A DNA stretch of 64,000 nt from assembly GCA_000149265.1 (NCBI GenBank), contig CH003313.1, forward strand, positions 345,160 to 409,159, given 5' to 3'. The notes beneath the pieces are model-generated. The model was given only the letters and a program-made list of their open reading frames with translations. It was not told the origin of the DNA and did no database searches. This DNA comes from Ciona savignyi (taxonomy: Eukaryota; Chordata; Ascidiacea; Phlebobranchia; Cionidae). Made by a program: the position numbers and the translations under genes. Shown in pieces: positions 37,301 through 49,300 of the stretch (the stretch's first letter is position 1; every line of letters begins with the position of its first letter).

Positions 37301-40300
37301 TAATTTCATCATCGATCATCATGCATAAATTGGCATTTGAATAAAATACTGCAATTTTCGCCATTATATTAGGATAGGATATATGATAAGATATTCATGT
37401 TTATCCTCGTGATTTGAAAAACGCAATGAGCGTTAACACAAGCGCAATCGTCAGTTCACCTCGCGCCCACCGTCAGATTTACCAGATTACCGGAGATATT
37501 ATACATACAGTGTGTTGTGTATGATTAGACGTTGTCTTAATTTGGCAGAACCCATAATTTAACTGGCTCGGGCAATCCGTTAAGTGTCTTGCCTATAGGG
37601 ACATAACCGATTAGCTAGCGACTAGTTTCGAACAAGCACCCCTCGGCAGAAATTTCTCCCCATATCCAAACAGTGAACACAATCGTATAACGCCCTGCTT
37701 TGTGTTATCCGGAATTGAACCACACAGTAATGGTTACATCTTGGACGCATTTATGGGGTGTCTGGGTTGTATCCAGTTAAGTTGGGTACAGACGACTAAA
37801 ATGTTGATATTTGGGAAATTGTTTTTTTAAACAATGGTCGTTTGAAGTAGCAAAAATCTCGAAACACTCATGTAAACTTTGCAAGTTATTGGTATATAGG
37901 CTACCTCGAAATCGAAGATCCTAACCTCGGATAGGTTTCATGCATACCATGCTTGCAGATATAACTGAACCCGTGGATTATGGAACCATCCCCGAAGTAA
38001 CGGAAGAACCCATCTCGACCTCATCAACCCCTGCAACAACACCTACAACAGTAAGTCTCCTCAACGAACCACTGTTTTGCACGATTCTACATGATTTATA
38101 CACTCAAAAAGTGTTAATGAGTAAACATTGTAAAATATTTCGTCGCCATAAGAACACAATTTGTCAACCGTCAGGTTAAGAGGTTGACTCTACTGTTGCG
38201 TACGTAGATAACACGTATAACCGGTTTAGCCCAGTGGTTTATCATGAACCTTATTTTCCTTATCGTGTTGCGTAATGTCGTTGCTTGGCTTAACCGTATT
38301 CTGATCAAGGATATATGATATTCATTTTTATCCTTAATAATGGGAAAACGCGGTAGAGTTTACACCCGGCAATCGTCAGAATAGCCTACTTCGCGTCGAC
38401 CGCCAGAACATCCATCTAGCGAGCGGTTAGTTTCGACCTGACAAACTACCCTTAAGTTTTGCATTCCGGAAAATAAAACGTGAATATTATACCGGACACT
38501 CCACAAGGATCTTTGTCTTCCGGATAGTCCCTACTGGGAAACCCCCTGTTGACAGAAAGTTTAAATATAATTAGTGGTGGTTTTACCGTTGACGTTAAAT
38601 TAAATTGAAGCATTAATACGTATGAAACTACAGATATTGAAATATTTTTTTTATTTAATGTAGAATATGGTATAATAAATCAATAAGAAAGTAGCGATTA
38701 GTTGGTAATTGAAGTTAAAACAGACTAGATATAGAACCACGATGATTTTGTATTTTAATAGTATTGTGTTTTTAACATATGTATGTTTGTTCAGACCCGT
38801 GTATGCTACCAAGGTGCACACATCTACATGTTATTCTTTGCTTTTAAACAACTTTTTTACAGTTAGCATCGGTACCAATGGAAGCCATCATTACTTATGA
38901 TAAGAAGTTTGACAGCAGGTTGTCCAACCCTTCGTCTAAAGTCTTCACTAAAGAAAAGAACATAGTTGGATCTGAGGTAACAAATGTGCATGTTGTTGTG
39001 TGGGATAGAGTGTTGAATACCACTAAGATGTTTCTTCAGTTTTTATAAGAACCCATTATTTACTGTTTTTAAATGTCTTCTCTGCTATTTGACCGATAGT
39101 ATTGAATTAGATTTAATACAATCGGTCCACCAAGCTATTAGATTAGTAAAAAGTTTTTTTCTTGTGTGAAACAAAAAGTGAGCAATTGGAAAGAGCTAAA
39201 ATAACTTCTGCAAGTTGTGATGGCATTGACTAATAAGTTCTTTGTAAGCTTGCAAAACCATGTCACTGTATTTTTGACGTAGAGCAGATCTTTCTTTCAA
39301 CCTCATTAGTCTTATGGTTAGGGTTGTTCAGACATGAGCAGACAGGTTGTGGATTCAATATCCAGCTACATTTTGATGCAAGTGATGACCCCTAATTATT
39401 ATACTTAATGGGATTTTAACAGTTTACTTAAAAAATAAATATATATGTAATCTTAAACACTACAATACGTTTGGTACTTTATGTATAATCGACACTGCCA
39501 TAGTTTTACCCACTGACTTATAAATTAGAATTATATTCTATTCCACAAACATTTTATAAGATGGTGGTCAATAGAAGTAATTAAATATTATCCGCCACTA
39601 GTTTCTTGGGGAGGTCATGTCAGGTTCATTTCCTACTGATGTCCACTACTGTGGTCTAAATAATCTATTTTCCAACCGCCGAAGCCTTATCTCATGGGAC
39701 ATCAACAGATTACTTCAAGTCCATCTTCTGGTTACAAAAGATCTTGTAGTGAATTGAATTGTATATGATTTTAAAAATTCCTACTGTTATGGTTTAATCC
39801 GTTTATTTACTTAATTGTGACAGTTTCAGCTAAGTGTCTTGCCGAAAACACAAATGACTAGCTAGCACCTAGTTTAAATTGAATAACCTTTTTACTAAAA
39901 ACTGACACATTAATGGGTGCAGCCTGATAAATTTCAATGCCTGGCTGCATTGTCTCACCACCTAGATAAACATGATTATACTAACGTTTATCAACACATT
40001 GTTCGCACCGATACTGAAATAAACCAAAATGTCTCTTTACAGATTCGTCTTTACATGTTTGGAAGTGAAATCCAAAGGAACATTGTAAGTTCTATTTTAA
40101 TGGATGACCTAAATCTTTTAATTAAAAAAAAAACTTTAAATTTCATTACATTTAAATTTTTTTATGCTTTTTATTCTAGTTTTATGTATTTGGGTAAAAA
40201 ATTTAACATTTTGATACTAGATTTCATTTTTTTGCTTCACCTACTGAATAACTATGTCAATTAATGTCACAGTGTGATTATTTGTGGAAAGACCAATATA

Positions 40301-43300
40301 AAATAGATTTGTATTTCAGATTGAGCAGGTAGTCACCGGCTTTCAAAGAATGCCAAGAAGAAAAACTGGAGTTGTTGTTCTATTTACTGTCGCTGGGGTG
40401 ACAATAGAAGAAATGGAAGATGCTTTGTCAGCGTTGATAGGGGAACGATTACGCAGAGCAGCTATTACAAATGCAGGTACCAAGTGAATTTACAATGTGG
40501 TGTAAAGTGAAACAAATTTCTAAGGACATTACCACACTCAAATTCATCAGAGCAAATGTTTAATTCTAACAATTGTTAGTTTATAAACTTTGTCCTTATT
40601 TCCTGGATATTTCCTTGCAGCCAAACAAATGGCATGCTGATTTTATTTAATTTGATGTTAACTGTTTGCAACAACAATAATTAAAATGGGCTTAACAAAT
40701 TTAAAATAAAACTATTATGCAATTCATGCGTTATATTACACAAGAATCACTAAATCTATTTTCCTGAAATATTATTTATAAAAAATTTAAATGGAATTCC
40801 ACTAACGGTAACTTAGTAACCTTCTTTTTACAGAATTGGTTGCAACTCCAGATGGTAAGTTCATATGATGATTATCATAAATTGCCTTGGTTGACTTATA
40901 TGGTGATGCATGTGCACTAATAGTGAACCTACTTAGTGATCCCACTGGACTAGAGGTCCGCAACCCCTGACACAATTGGAACGCCATAGGTTTTTCATGG
41001 CATATCGCATTGTTTTGACCGGCAAGCAAACTCTATACTTTAAGCATCTGCAAAATCGATATCTAATAGAATTAATAAAAAAATTGATATATCTAATAGA
41101 ATTAATAAAAAAATTGTATCTCTTAACTGTTTACTAATATTCAAATTAAGTAGTTGGATATGCAAATCGAACATAACAATGGTTGGCATCTGTAGTTGCT
41201 TTTATTATGATATTATTCATATACTAGCACACTGCATTCAAAAGGACTAATCAAATAGTTTGTACAATAACGTATATCCTACTTAAGTAAACATATGGTC
41301 CAACAGAAACCACCCCAGCGGCCCCACAAACTGAACCCACGCCACCATCACCCACTGGAAGGGGAGATGGAGGCCCTGAAGGTTCGTTGAGCATTTGTTA
41401 TTAACAATTAAAATTTGTGTCAATCAGTTGAGTTTAAAAATTAAATTTGTTGACCATTATATATTAGTAATTTGATGTGTCAACCAGTTGATATTAATGA
41501 TTTAATGTGTCTACCAGTTGATCTTATTGACTTAATGTGTCGATTAACCTTTTTTATGTTAAATTAGTTAATATTGATGATTTAATAACCATAGGATGGA
41601 ATAAATAGTATTAAAGACTGAACAAATCATTAAAAACACAGACATTCACCAGAATACTTTATGTAGCGAGGGTATCAACATTGTGTCATTACGTTTATTA
41701 TTTTATTACCCAAAAATTTTAACAAACCATTCAATTCTACTGGACCCAGAAGCAACCTAGATTATTAGACTTTTTAAACTGTGTTTATTTCACAGAGACA
41801 CCAGACCACTGTAGTCAGATCTTGGCGCCGGAGTATGGGAACATGGAGTGCTCTGATTCGAATCTAATCGGCTCCATTTGTACATTCTGGTGTGATGAAG
41901 GCAGCTTGCTGGCAGGCCAGGCATCGTTCGCTTGTGCCGAGGATGCCCATTGGTTAGCAGACGTCCCACATTGCACACGTGAGTCAGTGAAAGAGATTAA
42001 AATTTATATCAAGCTACCAATAACCGAAGGGTTGCAAGTTATAAACTGGTGGCAAGCAAGTCTGTTGTGACCTTAGGCAATGCGGTTGATGAACATTGTC
42101 TGAACTTAGTGGATTGATAGGTTTTACCAAATTTAGGGAATAATTCAATCATGCACAACCCACTACAACTATTGTTATACAACACATGAAAATAGCTCTC
42201 TGCTAAGTGAATAAGTAATCTTATTTTCCATGTAATAACTACGAGATAAACATGGGTATCGTGAATCACCTATACAAAACTGTTTGGTTAGATAATACTG
42301 TATTATGTTACAGTTATTTATTACCAAGTTTAATTCAAATAAATGCGAGCTGTTTTTAATTCCAGGTATTTTCTGCTCTGACATTGATGCTAGCTTCCAA
42401 GATGGAACGGTATCTTGCTCAAACCACAACAGGTACAACTCGCTCTGTACATTCGAGTGCAATGAAGGCTATGAGTTGATTGGGACTCCAGCTGTTACTT
42501 GCGATGTAACTGAGCAGGGAGATGGCCACTGGTCTGAAGATGTGCCATCCTGTGAACTAAGTGAGTCCTTGAAGTAATTTAGTGTTGATGGATTTGTTTA
42601 GTGCACTTTCTCAAAATGACTTACCACTCATTTTAAGTTGGAGTTGTTTTTTCAAAGCAAAATCCTAAAAATAATATGAATAAGGGAGTTATTTAATGCT
42701 TAATTTTTTGATCTGTAGCTATATTTGTCATCACATTTATACCAGACAAAAATAAAGTTACACCTTAAATACATCAATCATGCTTCAGTGGTAAAATATA
42801 TTTTAACTGATGTCTGCAATCATTTTGATGATTAGTTTGCACAGATATATTTTGCCAGAGTCATGAAAGTAATTTTGATAAAAATTCTATAAACTGACAA
42901 TATCATTTGACGAAATACGTATTTTTTAAACACATAATATTTATTACTACCCAAAACCTTTTGTCTGACTTTAAATATGGTTGACTCATATGTAGTTGGT
43001 AGATTCAACTCGTACTTGGGATCAATTTTAAATGTGAGCGAATTATTTGTTTCTTAAGTGACATCAGAGTGCTGGTAATTGAATTCACACTTTGTTCCCA
43101 CAGTTCCAGTAGATTGCGAAGTGGCTTACAATGACTGGGGAGAATGTGCGGGTGGGGTTCGAACAAAACAAGGATACATCTCAGTGGAAGCTGTTGGAAG
43201 TGGAACTGCTTGTCCAGATCCCATTCCTGTTATTGAAGAAGGTGAATAGGTTGTGCAGCACACGGCATCGTAAATTGGGGGTTGTGCAGTAAAATCTATC

Positions 43301-46300
43301 AATATTAGAATATTAAAAACGATGAAGGGTCGCAGAAAAGTGTTTTAACATTGATTGGTTGCTCTCAAAAAAAAGTTGGACTTCAAGTTTTCGCTCTCTT
43401 CATTTACATTTAGAACATCAATAGTCAAACAGGAAGAGACATTAAAACAATCGTTAAAAAAGGATCAATATACTAAAAAACAGAATATGGTAAGAAATAG
43501 TAAAACAGATTAATGGTAGATTATATTAAAATGAGAAAAAGACAGGTTAATATTTCAAAATATTAAAAAAATGATTTCTATATTTAAAAAACAATTTAAT
43601 GTTAGTTGCGTTGCGGCAAGTTATTTATTTTTTAACAATAAATGGCAAATGAAATCAAATTAAATATTTAATTTCCAGTGTGTGTGGATTGCGCTGTTAT
43701 CTGGGGAAGTTGGTCGGAATGTGGGGAAGGGGTTCGAACCAGGAGTCAGCTTGTGGCTCAGGAAAAGGTTGGGGCTGGGGAGAACTGCCCTGAACTACAA
43801 TCTCAGGAAGAGGGTGAGCATAATATCTGTGGAGATGTTTGTCAAAATACCACATGTCCACAGTTCCATCATGGAGTTGTGTATTATTTCACATTAATTC
43901 ACACAATCATTTGACAAAAAATGGATTCGATCTGCTTTTAACTGACTACATTATTAGGCCAACTAGTTGGACATTGGCTCACCTAGGGATACAGCAAATT
44001 ACATAAGCCAGAAATCAAATCTTAATCCTCTGTGATATGACCTCTGTGCATCATACTGTGGCGCTCCACGATAGTTAATGCTGTTGTATTCAGAATGCTA
44101 TGATTGCGCGTATTCATGGGGTGAGTGGGAAAGTTGTGTAAACCACAGAGCTCGAAGGATAGAAGTTATCTCCCAACAAAGAGTTGGATCTGGTGCTGAA
44201 TGCATTCCTCCAAATGTGGAATATCAAGGTAAAATATAGCTTCTGTTTTTTTGTCAAAATCCCACAGTCGAGTTTCAGCAGCGACTACAGGGGAGTATTT
44301 TCTTCATTGTTTTCGTACTAATTAAATTACCCTTGGTTTAAACAAGCTTAATATATACTTGTCTGGTTGATTTATACATAAGTTGATGTAAAGTTCCAAA
44401 TCCTCAGCGTGTTCGGATTGCTCCCTTGCATGGGGTGATTGGAGTGAGTGTGTGGACGGTGAGAAAACACGGACACAGATCGTTCAAGTCCCACAAGTGG
44501 GAACGGGAGATGCATGTCCTGAACTAGGAACTGAAGTTGAAAGTAAGTAATGGATGATTTTTATCTTGTTTGATGAGAAATCGACAAGTTATAAAAAGTT
44601 ATGGACAAACTGTAGGGTAGGACAATCAATTTGTAGGAGGATTTATTATTTGTCAGATAACTGATGACCAGAGTCCAAGAAAATGATAATCATAGCTGCA
44701 ACAGTATTATTTCTCTAAATATGTTAGTATTGGGTTATAGTATGCAGAAACTACATTACCATTTTTAGAGCATGTTATATTCACGCATTTGTTTTCTGTA
44801 AAGACTTCGGATAATTAGTATATGATAAAATGACATTAATGTGAAATCCTGGTGGTTACATAACTGTACTGTATATGAAAACTAGACATCGATTACCATT
44901 CAAAAACAACAATGCGGATTTTTTGATAATTATAGTACATAATGCCACGAAATGACAGTAGTTTTTTTAATTTCCATGTTCTTTATTGTAAAGCAGAAGT
45001 GAAAAAAAAACTAAACTAAGTAGTATATACTAGCCCTGACATTATTACTAATCTACCTAAGGTTGCACAAACTGTGAGGTGGGCTGGGGTGAATGGGGGG
45101 CTTGTAGCGGTGGCAGTCGATCTAGGTCTGAAGTTATCACACAACAATCCACTGGAGGCGGTAGAGAGTGTGTTCCACTGAACACACAAAACAGAGCTTT
45201 GTATCGATTGTGTGTTGGAATGGGGAGCGTGGAGTGAATGCCAAGATGGGGAGCGGTCGAGGCACCAAGTGGTTCAAACTGCAAAAATTGGTGCCGGAAA
45301 GGAATGTTCTCCACCACTGGCCGATGTTGAAGGTGAGGGTTGTATAAATGTTGTGACAATTTAAGAATGTTGGTTTGAATTTTGCTAAGTGTCTGCTTGA
45401 TTTGACAACAGCTATTGCAGTGTGTTGTGCACAATGGAGAAAATATTTAAGTTTTATCCAACTCAACAGTATGCTAAGTAAAAGAGCGTTTATTAAATAC
45501 CATACCGAATGACAACCTGCAAGATGGCAAGATTCATCGTAATAAACCCGTTTTGGCTTAAGATATTGTTTATTAAAACGTGAAAATTGTTTTCTAAAAT
45601 ATTATTATACATATACAGTGGAACCTCGCTTATGTGACCACCTATGGGACTGTCATCAAGCGGTTGCTTTAGCAGGGTGGTCGTGTTAGTGAATTTTGCT
45701 TTGAAGCAAGTTGTCGTAATATGCACTCAAAACTTCTGCCTTTTTACTAAATTTTTACCAAATGCCATTATTTTTATCATTCACTGCAGAATGAATTTAA
45801 ACAACTGTTAGTACTGAGGTTTATCTTATAAGATTCAGTTCTGTTTGCCACAATTTTCTTCTTTGTATGTGTACGAGCTCATCTAATTTTATTGTTTTTT
45901 TATCACAAAAGAAATTTCCTTATTATTTTGGTTACAAGGCAAATTATTACGTGTGGTCACTTAAGCGGAGTTAAATTTGAAGAGTTCTGGAAGCCGGGGT
46001 GGTCGCGTTATTGAAACAGAATGCAATGCATTACTATGCATTACTAGTAAATTATTTTGGACCTCACTGAAGTGCTCCTGATAGAAGGTGGTGTGTTATT
46101 GAGGTGGTCGCCAAGCGGGGTTACATTGTATTATGTATTGGAAAACTTAAAAAATGCTATCAATAAATATGCATACATTTTAAAGATATTTCTGCCATCT
46201 TTAGTTCAGAATTTTATTTATTTTTATTTTTTTCATAAAGAAATGGTGTCCTGCATCCAAGTATTTAAATGATTTATTGAAAAAGACAGAAAATTTTTTT

Positions 46301-49300
46301 TACACATGGGGTGGATCAATGTCAGTCAATTAAGTCAACAGCGTTTTTCCCTATGTCCATATTAACAAAGCTATTGCATTTTTTTAAACCTTTTACATTG
46401 GATGTGATTATCCTGATTAGATGTTTCATAATGATTGTTGTATTGCAATGGGATATATGTTCTATTCCAGTCTCAGATAATTTCTCCCTAACAAACTTAA
46501 ATCTTTTGTTCCTGCCAGAATGTGTGGATTGCGAAGTGGGCTGGTCGGAGTGGAGCGTCTGTGAGAATGAAAGGGTTTCAAGAAGCCAAGTTGTCCTGGT
46601 TCAACCTGTTGGTGCCGGCACCGTTTGTCCTGAACTGCAGACAGAAAGTGAAAGTATGTTGGTCTGAACAGGATGCGTTTCTTATACATTATTGAAATTC
46701 GTTTTAAATAAGAGACCTCCACAGTTAAATATCTCTGTTGCTTAGGCTTTTTATACAACTCATCCAATTCCTGTGGGTTGTAGTAAAGTTCTGTTATTTC
46801 TTCTTAAAGGACACATAAAACTGTGGTTTTAAACGACAGACCACCTAGCCGATGGTCATATGCAATTCATTGAGCAAAGCCACATAATTATCATCCGAAG
46901 ATTTGACTCAAGAAAATACAACTAAAATACTATTGAAAAAATATCCGAAATAAATTTTTCTTATAGTTTTTCTAGCATTTTTTATTCATTTAAAATAATT
47001 CAACAATTTAGGTTGTTCTGACTGTGTGGTTAACTGGGGTGCCTGGAGTGATTGTTCCGAGGGTGAAAGGTCACGATCTGAGGTCATAGTTCGACAATCA
47101 GTGGGCGGTGGTTCAGAGTGCCCGCCACTGAGGAGTGAAATTCAGATCTGCATCGATTGTGAGTTGGTATGGGATGCGTGGGGAGCATGCGATAGCGGCT
47201 CTCGAAGTCGTAGTCAGATCATTGGAACCCCGAAGGTTGGAGCTGGTCAAGAGTGCGGGGAAATCCAAGTTGAGACAGAAGGTAATCAAATTTAGCGATG
47301 TCCATAGTGGTGGCATGACTTATTGGTTGAAAGGTTGGGGAACGAGAACCAAACAATTGGTGTCCTTGGCTGAATAAACATTTCTCTAACTGATAGGAAT
47401 ATAATAAATTGAACTTTGTTTACAGCACATATTACACAATTATATTATTTTACTTTGCATTACTGATAGAAATTAGTGCTGTCTGTTGTTTGGATTAAAT
47501 TTAATAAGATGCTGATATGTTGTGTTAACACTTAGCAACTTAACAATTTCTCAGTGTCCATAACAAAAAATGTTTCACATATCTTTTGTTTTTATATCAG
47601 ACCAAATTCCACCCACACAAATTGACTGTACAACAATGTGGCATAATAAATAAATAAATTATCAGTAAAAAGTGCAACTGTATAATTAACTTAAAGCAAT
47701 AAGAGTTAAACGTTTAAGTTACAATAATAATAAAAACGAAATAAAAGTAACAGAAGTCTTGTCAGTATATTTATACTTCTTTTGTGGTGCTCTGCAGCAC
47801 ATAAACATATATGTGGAATCAATACTTTGTGGAGTAAAAGGCAGATTAGTGGGTTATTATTTTACATTTTTAATCCCAGATTGTATTGATTGTGTTGTGG
47901 ACTGGGAAGAGTGGTCAGAATGCTTCAATTTTGTTCAACGTAGAAGTCAAGTTGTGGTCACAGAGACAGTGGGTGCTGGGCAAGCCTGCCCCACTCTCCT
48001 ATCAGAGCAACAGGGTAAGAATATTCTGGCATAGCTTACTGCCAGTTGTTTGACCAAACATTTTATTATATAGCAACCATTGAATATTATAATCATTTAC
48101 CTGAAACCAGCAACTAATATACTTGAATAAAAACTATAAAAAATGTCTATAGAAAAGTATACTACACACGGCAATAACTCTAAACATTTTTTACCCACTG
48201 AATGAAAAAAGAATCTAATTCTTTTATGTCAATGGCAGATTACTTTGTTAGGTTGATACCAAGACATGCGTGGTAGAATACCCATGTTTAATCTTACACA
48301 TTAGACAAGAAGGGAGTGTTAAGAATAATCATTAAAACACTACACAGTCACAGTTGGGTTATCTAAGCTATTGAATTACTTAGTATTATTAAAAACATAA
48401 TTATATTTTTCAGTTATTTTTTCGCTTCTTCTTAAAATTAAAAAAGAATGACATGACTAATTAATTATGCCATTCTTCTATAATGTAATAAAGGAGCTAA
48501 AAATAAACTAAATTAGTATTTAACTACCAATCATTCGAATGTAACTGATTATGTTGAAAATTCAGATTGCTTTGATTGTGAAGTGGCATGGTTGGATTGG
48601 ACGGATTGCTCAGACGGGTCAAGATCTCGCACTCAGTTTGTGTTGGCGGTTGCGGAGAATGGTGGGAAGGAATGTCCAGAGTTGGAGACAGAGACTGAGG
48701 GTAAGACAAATGTAACATCCCCGCTAGGTATTCAAAATTTTAAAACGAACAAACTCCAAAAGGAACTATACTTTAAACTAAAACTCAAAAGAGATTATTT
48801 TCAAATTAAAACTTAAAAGGAAATATACTTCAAATTAAAATTAAAAAAAGTCAAAATATGAATTAGAAGTTATGGCATTCTTAAATATATTGTTGCCTAA
48901 CAAAAATTGGTTACACTTTACAGACAAAAATTGTCAATTTGTTTCATTGGGGTTGATTTAAAATCTCCGATTGCGCATTTTTTTATCCATTGATGTTAAT
49001 TTGTGGTACTGTAGTGTTTCAGCATAATTTATTTCACTGTTGCCTGGTCTACCGCTTCAACCGCCACAACGCAACTCACTTAAGGCAAAAAATGTTCAAC
49101 AAATAATACAGAAAAACAGGCAATCAAATAATCAAAGAAACAAGGCAATAATTGAAAATAGGCGAGCGTCCAAAAGTACAAGGAATTTAAATCAATGACA
49201 TGAAAATAAAATAAAACTTTACAGTACTAACTTATACATTAATGCTTGGATATATGAAACGTGTAATGTCAGATGGTGCAGCATACCTTGACAAAATGCT

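Larger units (their letters stand above)
37064..40854 (+). other. SEA-like region of the mosaic protein
   Basis: Exons 37064-37289, 37959-38050, 38863-38976, 40043-40084, 40320-40476 and 40834-40854. Exon 37064 has a SEA-like second half ('VKQFEPSPDVKQRQTKAILD', then 'FQDIGTVTSAEL'). Exon 37959 is a Thr/Pro/Ser linker. Exons 38863-40476 form a fuller SEA-like module: 'ITYDKKFDSRLSNPSS', 'SEIQRNIIEQVVTGF', then 'VVVLFTVAGV'. SEA modules occur in heavily glycosylated extracellular proteins. I see no GS-VVV-type autocleavage site in either copy. Assignment rests on pattern and would need profile confirmation. Confidence 0.6.
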
